A stretch of 64,000 bases of DNA from a bacterium (GTDB lineage: Bacteria; Vulcanimicrobiota; Xenobia; Xenobiales; JADMJV01). The stretch spans positions 1 to 64,000 of the forward strand of contig JASBRJ010000143.1 of the NCBI GenBank assembly GCA_030149525.1, written 5' to 3'. The notes under the pieces are model-generated. The model did no database searches. It was not told the origin of the DNA and saw only the letters and a list, made by a program, of their open reading frames with translations. Below, piece by piece: positions 51,350 through 63,888 of this stretch (its first letter is position 1; each line of letters begins with the position of its first letter). Made by a program: the position numbers and the translations under genes.

Positions 51350-51972
51350 GAGAGCACCTCCTGAATCTTCTCCAAGGCTTCCTTGGTGGCGACTACACGA
51401 TCATGCTTGAGAAGATCTATCAGATTAACGGTGCTGGCGTGGGCGACGTTGAGAGCGGGAATGTTAGAAACACTCTTCTCAACGAAAGCGTTGGGCTCAG
51501 CGATAATCAGCAGAGTCTTACGGGTCTCAACCTTGATCGCCTCAAAGAAGCCGAGCATGGCCTTGGTCTTAAACTCAGACAGCTCGATAGCCGAAACTCC
51601 GGTGAGACTCTCATCTCTTAGTTTCTGACTCAAAACGCAACGCAGTGCTGCGTGACGCATCTTTTTGGGGAGAGATTGATTATAACTTCTAGGCCTGGGC
51701 CCAAAGGTAATTCCGCCTCCTCTAAAGATAGGGGAAACCCTGGAGCCATGACGCGCCATACCAGTACCTTTTTGACGATAAGGCTTGCGTCCACCCCCAC
51801 GGATCTCACCGCGAGTCTTTGTGCTTGCAGTACCGCGTCGCTTGTTGGCGCGGAGACCGCAGAAGATTTGATGAACCAAACCTTCGTTAAAGGGTACATC
51901 GAAGACGTCAGGAGACAGGTCCATCTCGCCAGCCGACTTACCTTTCATATCAAGTAGAGATAGTTTTGGCAT
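51346..51972 (-). CDS. rplD: Ribosomal protein uL4
   Basis: A 208-residue 50S protein with an extended tunnel loop: RRGTASTKTRGEIRGGGRKPYRQKGTGMARHGSRVSPIFRGGGITFGPRPRSYNQSLPKKMRHAAL. In E. coli it also represses the S10 operon. Confidence 0.97.
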   Translation of the reverse strand: MPKLSLLDMKGKSAGEMDLSPDVFDVPFNEGLVHQIFCGLRANKRRGTASTKTRGEIRGGGRKPYRQKGTGMARHGSRVSPIFRGGGITFGPRPRSYNQSLPKKMRHAALRCVLSQKLRDESLTGVSAIELSEFKTKAMLGFFEAIKVETRKTLLIIAEPNAFVEKSVSNIPALNVAHASTVNLIDLLKHDRVVATKEALEKIQEVLS

Positions 51973-51976
51973 TGGT

Positions 51977-52609
51977 CTAACCCTTCACCGACTTTTGAAC
52001 AACCACAATGCTGCCCTTAGAGCCGGGAACGGCCCCCTTGACGAGGAGAAGATTTTTCTCTGCGTCAACCTGAGCGATTGAGAGCCCTTGAGTCGTAACT
52101 TTTTTGTTCCCCATCTGACCGGGGAGTTTTTTGCCTTTGAAAACTCGCGCCGCGTCAACCGAACCGTTAGAGTTAGGCATACGGTGAATCTTCGAAATAC
52201 CGTGACTGGCAGGGGCGCCGCCAAAGTTGTGGCGCTTCATTACACCGGCAAAACCTTTACCTTTGGAAATGCCTGTCACGTCTACTTTTTGACCAGCCTC
52301 GAAGATACCGACCCTGACCACATCATCAACAGCCGAAGCATCATCAACCTGGAATTCGTGAAGTTTGCGCAGCAGCGTGTCGACACCGTGCTTTTTCAAA
52401 TGACCGCGCTGAGGCTTAGTCATGGCACGCTTTCGATCTTTAATTTCGTCAAATCCAAGCTGGACCGCTTCATAACCGTCCTTATCCTTGGTCTTCCGCT
52501 GGATGACCGGGCAGGGCCCTGCTTCCAGAACGGTCACAGGAACGACGGCACCTGACTCGTCAAAAATCTGAGTCATACCAAGTTTTCGTCCTAGTATCGC
52601 TTGCATCAT
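51977..52609 (-). CDS. rplC: Ribosomal protein uL3
   Basis: About 210 residues: MQAILGRKLGMTQIFDESGAVVPVTVLEAGPCPVIQRKTKDKDGYEAVQLGF and GKGFAGVMKRHNFGGAPASHG...NSNGSVDAARVFKGKKLPGQMG. Two ATG codons are adjacent; the second (52606) is at a better distance from AAGGAG. 106 bp after rpsJ. Confidence 0.96.
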   Translation of the reverse strand: MMQAILGRKLGMTQIFDESGAVVPVTVLEAGPCPVIQRKTKDKDGYEAVQLGFDEIKDRKRAMTKPQRGHLKKHGVDTLLRKLHEFQVDDASAVDDVVRVGIFEAGQKVDVTGISKGKGFAGVMKRHNFGGAPASHGISKIHRMPNSNGSVDAARVFKGKKLPGQMGNKKVTTQGLSIAQVDAEKNLLLVKGAVPGSKGSIVVVQKSVKG

Positions 52610-52715
52610 TATGCTCCTTTACAGCCTTAAGGCTCGCAAACTCCGTAGATGGGCTGAGAGATTAACCTGAATCAACTCAAAAAATCAAGCCCTATTTTGA
52701 GTCCTTGGGGCTGTT

Positions 52716-53027
52716 TTAACCTTTTATTTCAATATCCACACCAGCGGGCAGGTCTACACGCATGAGTTGCTCGATGGTCTTTTGCGAAGGATCGAAGTAA
52801 ATGTCGATCAGACGCTTGTGTGTGCGAATCTCGAAGTGTTCGCGGGACTTTTTATCAACGTGAGGACCACGCAGAACGCAGTAGCGGCTCTTAACAGTCG
52901 GAAGCGGCACGGGACCGGAGATAGCTGCACCGGTTTGCTGTGCGATTTGGACAATCTTTTCCGCCGACTCATCAAGCACGTTGTGCTCATATGCCTTCAA
53001 TTTGATCCTGATGCGTTGCTTTGCCAT
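52716..53027 (-). CDS. rpsJ: Ribosomal protein uS10
   Basis: A 103-residue 30S protein, also NusE in antitermination: [99 protein letters not shown]. 154 bp after tuf. Confidence 0.97.
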   Translation of the reverse strand: MAKQRIRIKLKAYEHNVLDESAEKIVQIAQQTGAAISGPVPLPTVKSRYCVLRGPHVDKKSREHFEIRTHKRLIDIYFDPSQKTIEQLMRVDLPAGVDIEIKG

Positions 53028-53135
53028 ATCTTGACTCCTTGAGGGCCTTTCGCGAGTAAATCGAACAGCCTCCGAAGCGAAAACCTCCGCTCAAAAGACT
53101 GTACGATTATCCTTGCGAAAAGCTCTTAAGACTGA

Positions 53136-53161
53136 GCCTCGGCCGCTCGCGCAACCGAGGC
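53136..53161 (-). terminator. Possible terminator or attenuator after tuf
   Basis: GCCTCGG at 53136-53142 pairs with CCGAGGC at 53155-53161, about 20 bp beyond the tuf stop. The following bases on the minus strand are only moderately T-rich. Confidence 0.4.
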
Positions 53162-53181
53162 CCAACCTTAATTAATCGAGA

Positions 53182-54381
<1,200 letters not shown>

Positions 54382-54444
54382 ACTTTTAGCCTCCGTTTCC
54401 TTTCTTAACGGCCGTTGACGGCCGACCTGTGTACTTTACGTGAT

Positions 54445-56544
54445 TTAGACAGCAACTCCACCGCTCATGCGGCCGACGATGTTGTCTTGGATCGATTTCG
54501 GAACGCCTTCATACTTGGCGAACTCCATCGAGAAGTTCCCACGACCCTGCGTTTTAGAGCGCAGCGTCGTTGAGTAACCAAACATTTCTGATAGGGGCAC
54601 GAATGCCTTTATAAGCCGGGAATTTCCTGGCGACGGTTCCATCCCGGTAATGTCGCCTCGCCGACCATTCAAGTCTCCCATGACCTCCCCGAGGTACTCC
54701 TCGGGCACAATCACTTCAACTTCCATGACCGGCTCCTTCAAGAAACACTCACACTTCCAGAGGGCATCTCGAACAGCCATTGAGCCGGCAACTCGGAACG
54801 CCATCTCGGAAGAGTCAACGTTGTGGAAAGAACCGTCGTACAGTGTTACCTGTACGTCCACTACGGGATAACCTGCGAGCACCCCCGCTGTCAACCCCTC
54901 TTTGACACCGGTTTCCACGGCAGGGATAAACTCTTTGGGTATAACTCCGCCGGTAATCTTGTTAATAAACTCAAACCCGGCGCCCGCGTCAAGGGGTTTA
55001 ACCTCAATCCAAACATGACCATACTGGCCACGCCCACCGGACTGGCGAATAAACTTACCCTCAACCTTAGCTGACTTACTGAGCGCCTCTTTGTAAGCCA
55101 CCTGCGGCTTACCGACGTTCGCGCCAACCTTAAATTCGCGCAAGAGCCGGTCGACAATAATCTCCAGATGAAGCTCGCCCATCCCGGAAATCATAGTCTG
55201 ACCCGTCTCGTCATTGGTGTTCATGACGAAGGTAGGATCCTCATCCTGAAGACGAGACAAAGCTTGCCCCATCTTGTCTTCATCAGCCTTCGTCTTAGGC
55301 TCAATCGCCACCGAGATAACCGGGTCGGGGAACTCGATTTTCTCCAACAAAACAGGAGATTTGATCTCTGCTAGAGTGTCTCCGGTTCCAGAATTCTTAA
55401 GACCGACAATCGCTCCAAGCTCTCCGGCTCGCAACTCCTCGACATCTTCACGCCTATCGGCATGCATCTTCATCAGACGCCCGATACGCTCTTTCTTTCC
55501 GGTCCCGGCGTTCACCACCCCTTCGCCCTTTTTCAGGACGCCGGAATAGACGCGAACAAAACCCAGACGCCCGACATACGGGTCGCTAATCACCTTGAAG
55601 ACCAACGACGACATCGGCTCTTCCGGGGTCAGTTTTCGCTCAACCTCTTTCTCAGTGTGAGGATGAACACCGACCACCGGCGGGAGATCTGTAGGAGCAG
55701 GCAAGTAATCAACCACGCCGTCCAACAAAGGCTGAACACCTTTATTTTTGAAAGCCGACCCGCAGAAGACAGGCACAACCTTCAACGACAAGGTGAGCTT
55801 ACGAAGCCCCTTTTTAATCTGCTCAGGAGTCAACGTACCAGCCTCAAAATAGGCCGACATCAACTCATCATCAGCTTCAGCCGCCGCCTCCATGATCGCC
55901 TCATGAAGCTCGGAAGCCCTCTCCTCAAGCTCGGCCGGAACGGGCCCCACTTCGAAGTTTGAACCCGAGTCGTCCTTGTAGACAATCGACTTTAGCTCGA
56001 TCAGGTCTACCACGCCCTCGAAGCCGTCTTCCTCTCCGATAGGCATCTGAACCGCAAGAGCGTTCGAACCGAGACGCTCCCGAATCTTCTCCACCACACC
56101 GAAAAAGTTAGCTCCTATTCGGTCCATCTTATTGATAAACGCGACCCTCGGAACCTTATACTTATTGGCTTGACGCCAAACCGTTTCAGATTGAGGCTGG
56201 ACACCGCCGACCGCACAAAAGACGAAGACGCCGCCGTCGAGAACCCTCAACGACCGCTCCACCTCAACCGTGAAGTCTACATGTCCCGGAGTGTCAATAA
56301 TATTGACGCAGTGATCTTTCCAGATCGCCGTTGTCACCGCAGAGGTGATAGTGATGCCACGCTCTTTCTCCTGAACCATGTAATCCATGGTCGCATTACC
56401 CTCGTGCACTTCACCAACTCGGTGAACCACACCAGCGTAAAACAGAATACGCTCTGTCGTCGTCGTCTTACCGGCATCGATATGGGCAGCAATCCCGATA
56501 TTACGAAACTTAGAGAGCGGTATAGAGGTCGTTACATCGGACAC
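54445..56544 (-). CDS. fusA: Elongation factor G
   Basis: A 699-residue translocase. GTPase motifs [40 protein letters not shown] and NKMDR; domains II-V complete ([34 protein letters not shown]). A regular EF-G, not a mitochondrial-like or ribosome-release paralogue by the motifs seen. Between rpsG and tuf. Confidence 0.98.
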   Translation of the reverse strand: MSDVTTSIPLSKFRNIGIAAHIDAGKTTTTERILFYAGVVHRVGEVHEGNATMDYMVQEKERGITITSAVTTAIWKDHCVNIIDTPGHVDFTVEVERSLRVLDGGVFVFCAVGGVQPQSETVWRQANKYKVPRVAFINKMDRIGANFFGVVEKIRERLGSNALAVQMPIGEEDGFEGVVDLIELKSIVYKDDSGSNFEVGPVPAELEERASELHEAIMEAAAEADDELMSAYFEAGTLTPEQIKKGLRKLTLSLKVVPVFCGSAFKNKGVQPLLDGVVDYLPAPTDLPPVVGVHPHTEKEVERKLTPEEPMSSLVFKVISDPYVGRLGFVRVYSGVLKKGEGVVNAGTGKKERIGRLMKMHADRREDVEELRAGELGAIVGLKNSGTGDTLAEIKSPVLLEKIEFPDPVISVAIEPKTKADEDKMGQALSRLQDEDPTFVMNTNDETGQTMISGMGELHLEIIVDRLLREFKVGANVGKPQVAYKEALSKSAKVEGKFIRQSGGRGQYGHVWIEVKPLDAGAGFEFINKITGGVIPKEFIPAVETGVKEGLTAGVLAGYPVVDVQVTLYDGSFHNVDSSEMAFRVAGSMAVRDALWKCECFLKEPVMEVEVIVPEEYLGEVMGDLNGRRGDITGMEPSPGNSRLIKAFVPLSEMFGYSTTLRSKTQGRGNFSMEFAKYEGVPKSIQDNIVGRMSGGVAV

Positions 56545-56580
56545 GGAAATACTACTCGTTATTACTTTGACTAAATCTCG

Positions 56581-57051
56581 CTACCACTTGTAGTGAGCGA
56601 AGGCTTTATTCGCTTCCGCCATGCGGTGAGTATCCTCACGCTTTTTGACGGCAGCGCCGACACCTTGAGCAGCATCAGCCAATTCACTGGCCAGCTTCTC
56701 CATCATGGTGCGACCGGAGCGGTTTCGCGCCCCGTTAATAATCCAACGCATAGCAAGCGAGTTGCGACGCTCGGCGCGAACTTCCACAGGAACCTGGTAA
56801 GTGGCACCACCGACTCGACGAGCACGAACCTCTACGAGCGGCATAGCGTTTTCCATGGCATCCTGGAAGACAACCAGAGGATCCTTGCCGGTACGCTGCG
56901 ACACGATATCGAGCGCGCCGTATACGATTCTCTCGGCAAGACCCTTTTTTCCACCGCGCATTAGCATGTTCATAAACTTTGCCAAACGCAGATTTTTGAA
57001 ACGAGGATCAGGAATGATAGCCCGCTTCGGGGCTGGTCCTTTTCTTGACAT
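56581..57051 (-). CDS. rpsG: Ribosomal protein uS7
   Basis: A 156-residue 30S head assembly protein: [103 protein letters not shown]. Typical length. 24 bp after rpsL. Confidence 0.97.
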   Translation of the reverse strand: MSRKGPAPKRAIIPDPRFKNLRLAKFMNMLMRGGKKGLAERIVYGALDIVSQRTGKDPLVVFQDAMENAMPLVEVRARRVGGATYQVPVEVRAERRNSLAMRWIINGARNRSGRTMMEKLASELADAAQGVGAAVKKREDTHRMAEANKAFAHYKW

Positions 57052-57075
57052 TGTTAACTCCTAGCGAAAAAGGCC

Positions 57076-57495
57076 CTACGACTTAGGACGCTTTGCTCCA
57101 TACTTCGAACGACCCTGACGACGATTTGCTACGCCGGCAGTGTCCAGTGTTCCACGAACGATGTGATAACGAACACCGGGCAAGTCCTTCACACGGCCGC
57201 CCCTTACAAGCACAACTGAGTGCTCTTGCAAGTTATGCCCAACTCCACCGATATAGGCCGTAACCTCGATACCGTTAGTTAGACGGACACGCGCAACCTT
57301 ACGAAGAGCCGAGTTAGGCTTCTTGGGGGTGATCGCTTTCACTTGAGTACAAACACCGCGCTTCTGAGGCGAACCTTTTCGGCTTTTGATGATCTTCGAT
57401 TTTAGCGAATTGTATCGGACTTGAAGGGCTGGCGACTTACTCTTGCGCTTAACCGCTTTTCGTCCTTTTCTCACCAGCTGATTGATGGTGGGCAT
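57076..57495 (-). CDS. rpsL: Ribosomal protein uS12
   Basis: A 139-residue decoding-centre protein: [25 protein letters not shown]..., [60 protein letters not shown]. The Lys and Pro positions linked to streptomycin response are the usual ones. AGGAG precedes the ATG at 57495. First gene of the str operon, with a strong promoter about 180 bp upstream. Confidence 0.97.
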   Translation of the reverse strand: MPTINQLVRKGRKAVKRKSKSPALQVRYNSLKSKIIKSRKGSPQKRGVCTQVKAITPKKPNSALRKVARVRLTNGIEVTAYIGGVGHNLQEHSVVLVRGGRVKDLPGVRYHIVRGTLDTAGVANRRQGRSKYGAKRPKS

Positions 57496-57674
57496 AAAAA
57501 AACTCCTTGTGTCCTGCATCGGTCATCCAAAAGGAGGGACGGACTAAGATAAACTCTGAAGACAAGACACGGCCTTACGGCCACGCTCTTTAGAGAATTC
57601 CCTCCTCCACTCTAGACGTCCCAAAACCCCGTAAAATAAGGCTTCGGGGGACAACCTGCAAAAATTGCTTCCAC

Positions 57675-57703
57675 ATAATAGCACCGGCCATATAGGGTGT
57701 CAA
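57675..57703 (-). promoter_or_regulatory. Strong promoter of the str operon (rpsL)
   Basis: TTGACA (57698-57703) and TATTAT (57675-57680) on the minus strand are 17 bp apart. A ~170-nt leader before rpsL leaves room for regulation. Confidence 0.85.
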
Positions 57704-57758
57704 CCCGATTTCCCCATGCAAATACTGGGTTTGCGCTTCCGGCAGCACTTAAAGCCGA

Positions 57759-59711
57759 TCAATAGCTAAAGAAGGCCTGAATCTTTCGCAGTAACTGATC
57801 CGACAACTGCTCCAAACTCTTGCTTCCTTTACCCTTGTCTTTACCGCTCCGGGTCGCACGCTCCTCTTCCGCCTCTTGCTGAGCTTGCTCCGTTCGCAAC
57901 TGACGCTGCGCAAGAACCTTGGAGATAATCTGCTCCACCTCCGGATAGGCCACAATGACCTCTCTAAGGTCTTCCTTGGACACAGTCAACAGCTCCGCAT
58001 CCGTGACAGCCGCGACCGTCGCAGAACGCGGCTCACCGGTCAACAGAGCCATCTCTCCGAAATAGTTCCCCACAGCCATCTCAAAATTAAGAATGGTCTC
58101 CCCTTGATCATCCTTCACGCTCACCTCGACCCGGCCACTCCTGATGACGTAAAACGAATCTCCCGGCTCGCCTTGAACGCAAACCTTTTCGCCGGCTGCA
58201 AACAGCTGAAAGCGAGCCCTCTCTGCCAGAACGGCGAGACCCTCTTCGCCCAACGCCTCCAAAAAGTCCACCGTGGAAAGAAAACCGAGAACTTGCTCCT
58301 TCGTCTTCTCTTTTCGATCCGGCTCTTGAACCAGCGTACGAATCGGGAACGGAATCTCAAGCCCCCCACGATTAAAGGCATACCAAAGACCGATGCGGAC
58401 CTCCGTGTCGATCTGGTAGCGCCTCTCATACTCGGTTATCCAGTACCGGATTCGATAACCGATCGATGAATCATCAAAACTTAGAACATGAAACTCTGGA
58501 GCGGGCGTCTTGAGAACCGACTCGATGTCGTCCACCACCACCTTCATCACCTCAATAACCTGATTGGGGGGATGACGATAATGCAACCCAACCCTTATGT
58601 CTCGAGCATGCAACGTCGAGGGCGACGAGTAATTATTGATCGGCTCTTTGGCCAACATGGAATTGGGCAGAATCATGTAGTCACCCGTAAAGGTGAAGAC
58701 GGAGGTCTGTCGCCAATCGATCTTATCGACCCGACCCGTGATACTGCCCACCTGCACAAAATCCCCTAGAGCGTAAGGCCTCGAAAGCCGTAGAGCCAGA
58801 CCTGCAAAAAAGTTCCCCAGCGTCTCCTGAAGCGCAAAACCGATAGAAACCGTAATGACAGCGGAACCTACCAGCAAGGAATCCAAATCACGCTTCAGCA
58901 CAAAGCCAACGAAAGCCAAAAACAATCCGATGTAAACGAGACCTCGGACCAGGTCTCGAAAAAGAGTGGGGATTTCAGACTTTTTGGCTACCGGGAAATA
59001 AAAATCGAAAATCGTAGCGAGCCCGGCCTCGGAAAGAACCAGAACACCGAGCAGCACGAGCGCTCCAGCCAACCCCTTTACGAGTTGCTCCCCAACACCC
59101 AAACCAGGGTAGCGAAGCATGGCGAAATAGATGGTAACCCCGACTATGCCAAGATAGACCCAGGGCCCAAGACGCTTGCGCAACACCATGGACAGGGGAT
59201 GGCGCCAGGGAACCCAGCGAAATAGATAGGTATAGACCAGGTGCAGGAAAAGAAATACAACAAGAACCGTGCCTAGAGCATAACCAGTCGCGCCTTCAAG
59301 AACATCGATCTGAAGAACCGACACGACATAGACGAGAGTCGGTACGACATAAACCACCAGAGCGAGCGCGGTTTCCGAAAAACTGAACTTCTTTGAAAGA
59401 ACCGTCCGAACAGACTCCAGAAGCATGACCACCGACAGGAATGCCGCCGTCAAAAACAGCTCAGCCGAGACAAAAAACAAGCTCTCCAACTGAGTCGCCG
59501 CCCACCAAAGTGGCACCAGAATAAGTATGGGAAGACTCAACCACCTGAGACGATCCCGAACGGCCCTCTCCACCTCCCATTTGCCCTTCCACCCCTTAAA
59601 GATGAGGCGATGGGCAATGACCATGGTGATAAAAAGGCCAAGCGCACCAAGAGCGACATACAGATTATGTCGCTCGATCTCAACCAGATTTGGCAATGCT
59701 TCCGGTGTCAT
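57759..59711 (-). CDS. MscS-family channel with cyclic-nucleotide-binding domain
   Basis: About 650 residues. Several N-terminal membrane helices lead to the pore and MscS core (GSAVITVSIGFALQETLGNFFAGLALRLSRPYALGDFVQVGSITGRVDKIDWRQTSVFTFTGDYMILPNSMLAKEPINNYSSP, ~300-390). A cNMP domain follows (FAAGEKVCVQGEPGDSFYVIRSGRVEVSV ... NYFGEMALLTGEPRSATVAAV), then a charged coiled coil. It is likely a cyclic-nucleotide-gated or nucleotide-tuned channel of the bCNG type. The start is ATG at 59711 or TTG at 59756. It lies between rpoB and rpsL, where rpoC is expected. Confidence 0.85.
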   Translation of the reverse strand: MTPEALPNLVEIERHNLYVALGALGLFITMVIAHRLIFKGWKGKWEVERAVRDRLRWLSLPILILVPLWWAATQLESLFFVSAELFLTAAFLSVVMLLESVRTVLSKKFSFSETALALVVYVVPTLVYVVSVLQIDVLEGATGYALGTVLVVFLFLHLVYTYLFRWVPWRHPLSMVLRKRLGPWVYLGIVGVTIYFAMLRYPGLGVGEQLVKGLAGALVLLGVLVLSEAGLATIFDFYFPVAKKSEIPTLFRDLVRGLVYIGLFLAFVGFVLKRDLDSLLVGSAVITVSIGFALQETLGNFFAGLALRLSRPYALGDFVQVGSITGRVDKIDWRQTSVFTFTGDYMILPNSMLAKEPINNYSSPSTLHARDIRVGLHYRHPPNQVIEVMKVVVDDIESVLKTPAPEFHVLSFDDSSIGYRIRYWITEYERRYQIDTEVRIGLWYAFNRGGLEIPFPIRTLVQEPDRKEKTKEQVLGFLSTVDFLEALGEEGLAVLAERARFQLFAAGEKVCVQGEPGDSFYVIRSGRVEVSVKDDQGETILNFEMAVGNYFGEMALLTGEPRSATVAAVTDAELLTVSKEDLREVIVAYPEVEQIISKVLAQRQLRTEQAQQEAEEERATRSGKDKGKGSKSLEQLSDQLLRKIQAFFSY

Positions 59712-59760
59712 AAGCTTGAAACGTTCGGTTCTTGGCCGCTCAATCCAAACCTCCAAAACA

Positions 59761-59792
59761 AAAAAGCCTCGGGGCTAACCGAGGCTTTTTTT
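59761..59792. terminator. Terminator after rpoB
   Basis: AAAAAGCCTCGG at 59761-59772 pairs with CCGAGGCTTTTT at 59779-59790. It works from both strands and lies 15 bp beyond the rpoB stop, so rpoB transcription ends here. Confidence 0.88.
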
Positions 59793-59806
59793 GTGGATTC
59801 TTTTTC

Positions 59807-62800
59807 CTATAGCGAAGACAGAGCTTCCTGACTGAGGTCCAAACCAAGCTCGCGAGCCGTGGACTTAACATCCGACTCCTCGACCGCCTTGATCTCAACT
59901 TCTCTCAGGTCGCCGGTGCGGTCAAAGCTCTTAACTCGAACATCCAGACAAAGCGACTGAAGCTCCTTGATCAGAACCTTGAACGACTCAGGCACACCAG
60001 GCTCGAGAACATTCTCACCCTTAACGATGGACTCATAAGTCTTCACACGACCGATGACGTCGTCGGACTTCACGGTCAGAAGCTCCTGCAGGGTATAAGC
60101 CGCGCCGTACGCTTCCAAAGCCCAAACCTCCATCTCACCAAAACGCTGACCGCCGAACTGCGCTTTACCACCGAGCGGCTGCTGAGTAATAAGCGAGTAA
60201 GGACCGGTTGAACGGGCGTGAATCTTGTCATCCACGAGGTGAGCAAGCTTCAGCACGTACATCTGACCCACGGTCACCCGGCGGTCATACGCCTCACCGG
60301 TTCGACCATCAAACAGCACCGTCTTATAGTCAGACGGGATCGTGCGGTAGCGACTGATAAACGTCGCCAACTTGGAAATCTCAGCCTCTCCTGGAGGCTG
60401 CGGCTTCGTATTCAAGACTCGGGCGAGACGCTCTTCAAGAGTTCGCTCGGCGATAACCTCTTCCAGAACTTCATCCGAAGGCAGCAGAGACTTATCTTCC
60501 AACTCACCCTTAATGAACTCACGAACACGCTTAAGAAGGTCTTTTTCAGAACCAGCCGCGATCATATCCTCAACTTCGCTCTGAGTAATGACCACGTCTT
60601 CGAAGTCGTTCAAGAAGAACAGCATTCGATCGACTCGACTCTCGTCAGAGAGAACATAGTCGGTCTCGTTGGTTGTCAGGTCGTAACCCATTAAACCGAG
60701 CGAATAGCGAGTCCGCGCAAGCTTCATGAGGTCGTCGATCTCCGACTCCTTGGCGGAGTCGAACACAGGCACTTCGACGCGCATCTTCTTCCCGTCGGGA
60801 CCGACGAGCATACTTGCCGCCATCCCCAAGTGGGTTTCCAGAATCTGACCGATATTCATCCGCGAAGGAACACCGAGCGGATTCAGCACGATTTGAACCG
60901 GTGTACCGTCAGGCATGTAAGGCATATCTTCGATAGGCAGAACCTTCGAAATCACACCTTTGTTACCGTGACGACCGGCCATCTTGTCACCCTGCATAAT
61001 CTTCCGACGCTGGGCAACATAGACGCGAACCAACTGATTAACGCCGGGACTGAGTTCCTCGGTGTCATCTCGAGTAAAGACCTTAACATCGATGACTTTA
61101 CCCTTACCGCCGTGAGGCACTTTAAGGGAGGTATCACGGACGTCGCGAGCCTTTTCACCGAAGATGGCTCGAAGCAGACGCTCTTCGGCCGTCAGCTCGG
61201 TCTCACCCTTAGGCGTCACCTTACCAACCAGGATATCGTCGGTTTGAACTTCGGCACCGATGCGGATGATTCCGCGCTCGTCGAGATCCTTGAGAGCCTC
61301 TTCGCCCACGTTGGGGATATCCCGAGTGATCTCTTCGGCCCCCAACTTGGTGTCACGAGCTTCACACTCATACTCCTCAATATGAATCGAGGTAAAGACG
61401 TCGTCTCTGACCAGCTCTTCGGAGATGAGAATAGCATCCTCGTAGTTGTAACCGTCCCAGGGCATAAAAGCCACCAGAATATTGCGACCCAGAGCGAGCT
61501 CACCATTCACAGACGAAGCACCGTCGGCCAGAACGCGACCCTCTTCAATTCTCTGCCCCGGCACAACGGTAGGACGTTGATTGATGCAAGTACCAGCGTT
61601 CGAACGAAGGAATTTCTGCAGATGATAGGTGGTTACGGAACCGTCGTCACAGGCGATTTTGATCTCGTCTGCAGACACATCCATGACGGTACCCTCTACC
61701 TTAGAAACCAGCAGAGCGCCGGAGTCTTTAGCAGCACGATACTCTACACCGGTACCCACAAAGGGAGCTTCCGGCTCCACCAGAGGGACGGCCTGACGTT
61801 GCATGTTCGCGCCCATCAAAGCGCGGTTAGCATCGTCGTGCTCCAGGAAAGGGATGAGAGCGGTAGCGATCGACACGATCTGCTTGGGCGAGATGTCCAT
61901 GTAGTCCACCCCGGCCTGACCGACAATCTGCGTTTCATGCTTGGCCCGCACAACAACCCGAGGGTCGATAATGCGGGAACGCTGGTCCAGACGAGTGTTT
62001 GCCTGAGCGATGACGTGACGATCTTCCTCGTCGGCGGAGAGATAATCGATCTGCTCGGTCACCTCGGCCTGCAGAGGAGCATCGGCATCATGAATCAGAA
62101 TTTCGTTAACGTCGTTTCTCTCGAGAATCGCGCCTTTCTTGAAACTCTTTTTACCAACCTTAATATCCTCGAGAGCTCTCACGATAACACGGCGATAAGG
62201 GGTCTCCATAAAGCCGAAGTGATTCACACGAGAGTAGGTTGCCAGAGCTCCGATGAGACCGATGTTCGGACCTTCGGGAGTTTCAATGGGACAAATACGA
62301 CCGTAGTGAGAGTAGTGAACGTCGCGAACTTCGAAGCCGGCACGCTCTCGAGACAGACCACCAGGCCCGAGTGCCGACAAGCGCCGCTTGTGGGTCAACT
62401 CTGCCAGACTATTGGTCTGATCCATAAACTGCGACAACTGAGAGCTACCGAAGAATTCCTTGATCGCCGCTACCACGGGTCGAATATTAATCAGCGCTTG
62501 AGGAGTTACCGTCTCCAAATCCTGTACGGTCATTCGCTCACGAACAACGCGCTCAAGACGAAGAAGACCCACGCGGAACTGATTTCTCAACAATTCGCCA
62601 ACAGCGCGAATACGACGATTACCAAGGTGGTCGATGTCGTCGACTCGGACCGGGACGGGGTAGTGCTCATCACTTACCGGAGTGAGGTAGGTTAAACCGC
62701 GGTCTTCATACAGCTCGATACCACCTTCGGGAACTCCCTCGGCAGGAGGCTTATCCAACAACTGCTTCTTCATAAGAGCGAGGATATAGCGGATGGTGGA

Positions 62801-63760
62801 GACCAAATCTTCCTTGTCAAGAACCTGAGGGTACCGAATCACGGAACCAGATTCAGGGTCTTCAATCACACCGGGCTTGACCACCACGCCGGTATCTTCA
62901 CAGGTGATGAGGCGACCGATCTTTCGAGCCAGTTTGTAGCGACCCACTTTCGCCTGGTTGTAGCGCTTGGAACTGAAGAACAGATTGTTCAAGAGTGCGC
63001 TGGCACTCTCCACAGAGGGAGGGTCACCTGGGCGCTGCTTGCGATAAATCTCGATGAGAGCTTCCTCGGTGGACTCGGAGGGGTCCTTTTCGAGGGTAGG
63101 CTCGAGCAGCGGCTCATGATTGAAGAGCTCTCTGATCTCGTCGTCGGAACTGTAGCCGATTGCGCGTAGCAAAACCGTTGCCGGCAACTTTCGAGCCTTA
63201 TCAATGGACACATTGATGATATCATCGGCGGTGGTCACAAACTCAAGCCAGGCACCGCGGTTAGGGATAACGGTGGCAGAGTAGGCTTCTTTACCGGTCA
63301 GGTCGGGCGTTGCGTCGAAATAGATACCCGGCGAACGAACCAGCTGACTTACGATAACCCGCTCGGCTCCGTTAATGACGAAAGTACCCTTCTCCGTCAT
63401 ACACGGGAAGTCACCCATAAAGATGTCTTGCTCTTTGACCTCTTTGATATCTCCGCCCTCTTTCGTGATGAGTCGAACTCTCACTTTCAGGGGTCGAGCG
63501 TAGGTCGCATCCCTGTCGCGACACTCAAGAACCGTATAGGTGGGCGGCTCCAAAGTATGCTCCAGGAACTCCAGGACCAGATTCCCAGTAAAATCTTCAA
63601 TGGGAGAAATATCCTGAAAGGTCTCCTTGACCCCCTCCTTCAGAAAACTCTCGTACGACGAGCGCTGGAGATCAATAAGATAGGGAAGGTCGAGAACCTT
63701 CGGGATTTTTTGAAAAGAAATCCGACCTGTTTCCGGATTTACTTGACGCAACATGGACAT
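59807..63760 (-). CDS. rpoB: RNA polymerase beta subunit
   Basis: A 1,317-residue subunit. Full set of conserved regions: [67 protein letters not shown] (rifampicin pocket), [57 protein letters not shown], and [39 protein letters not shown]. The start is the ATG at 63760 with GGAGGAG upstream. No rpoC follows; a terminator and a channel gene do. Confidence 0.98.
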   Translation of the reverse strand: MSMLRQVNPETGRISFQKIPKVLDLPYLIDLQRSSYESFLKEGVKETFQDISPIEDFTGNLVLEFLEHTLEPPTYTVLECRDRDATYARPLKVRVRLITKEGGDIKEVKEQDIFMGDFPCMTEKGTFVINGAERVIVSQLVRSPGIYFDATPDLTGKEAYSATVIPNRGAWLEFVTTADDIINVSIDKARKLPATVLLRAIGYSSDDEIRELFNHEPLLEPTLEKDPSESTEEALIEIYRKQRPGDPPSVESASALLNNLFFSSKRYNQAKVGRYKLARKIGRLITCEDTGVVVKPGVIEDPESGSVIRYPQVLDKEDLVSTIRYILALMKKQLLDKPPAEGVPEGGIELYEDRGLTYLTPVSDEHYPVPVRVDDIDHLGNRRIRAVGELLRNQFRVGLLRLERVVRERMTVQDLETVTPQALINIRPVVAAIKEFFGSSQLSQFMDQTNSLAELTHKRRLSALGPGGLSRERAGFEVRDVHYSHYGRICPIETPEGPNIGLIGALATYSRVNHFGFMETPYRRVIVRALEDIKVGKKSFKKGAILERNDVNEILIHDADAPLQAEVTEQIDYLSADEEDRHVIAQANTRLDQRSRIIDPRVVVRAKHETQIVGQAGVDYMDISPKQIVSIATALIPFLEHDDANRALMGANMQRQAVPLVEPEAPFVGTGVEYRAAKDSGALLVSKVEGTVMDVSADEIKIACDDGSVTTYHLQKFLRSNAGTCINQRPTVVPGQRIEEGRVLADGASSVNGELALGRNILVAFMPWDGYNYEDAILISEELVRDDVFTSIHIEEYECEARDTKLGAEEITRDIPNVGEEALKDLDERGIIRIGAEVQTDDILVGKVTPKGETELTAEERLLRAIFGEKARDVRDTSLKVPHGGKGKVIDVKVFTRDDTEELSPGVNQLVRVYVAQRRKIMQGDKMAGRHGNKGVISKVLPIEDMPYMPDGTPVQIVLNPLGVPSRMNIGQILETHLGMAASMLVGPDGKKMRVEVPVFDSAKESEIDDLMKLARTRYSLGLMGYDLTTNETDYVLSDESRVDRMLFFLNDFEDVVITQSEVEDMIAAGSEKDLLKRVREFIKGELEDKSLLPSDEVLEEVIAERTLEERLARVLNTKPQPPGEAEISKLATFISRYRTIPSDYKTVLFDGRTGEAYDRRVTVGQMYVLKLAHLVDDKIHARSTGPYSLITQQPLGGKAQFGGQRFGEMEVWALEAYGAAYTLQELLTVKSDDVIGRVKTYESIVKGENVLEPGVPESFKVLIKELQSLCLDVRVKSFDRTGDLREVEIKAVEESDVKSTARELGLDLSQEALSSL

Positions 63761-63860
63761 GGAGAAACTCCTCCTGACTCTCTCTCGTTTTGGGCCTTTG
63801 CGGCCCCTCTAAATTCTTTATCAGTCATCATTGGCTGAAAACTTCTATAAACAGCAGAAC

Positions 63861-63888
63861 AAGCAAAGTCGACATATCGACTTTGCTT
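63861..63888 (-). other. Perfect 12-bp hairpin upstream of rpoB
   Basis: AAGCAAAGTCGA at 63861-63872 pairs exactly with TCGACTTTGCTT at 63877-63888 around CATA, about 100 bp before rpoB. A second stem, TGCGTAC/GTACGCA, lies at 63954-63972. Neither has a T-run on the minus strand. The rest of 63761-64000 holds no gene, so rplL is not immediately upstream. Confidence 0.5.

Noticed and set aside
60830-62695. A 621-codon open frame on the plus strand
   Set aside because: It is antisense to rpoB, which is certain from conserved regions; it has no ribosome binding site or domain, and long shadow frames are common opposite rpoB.
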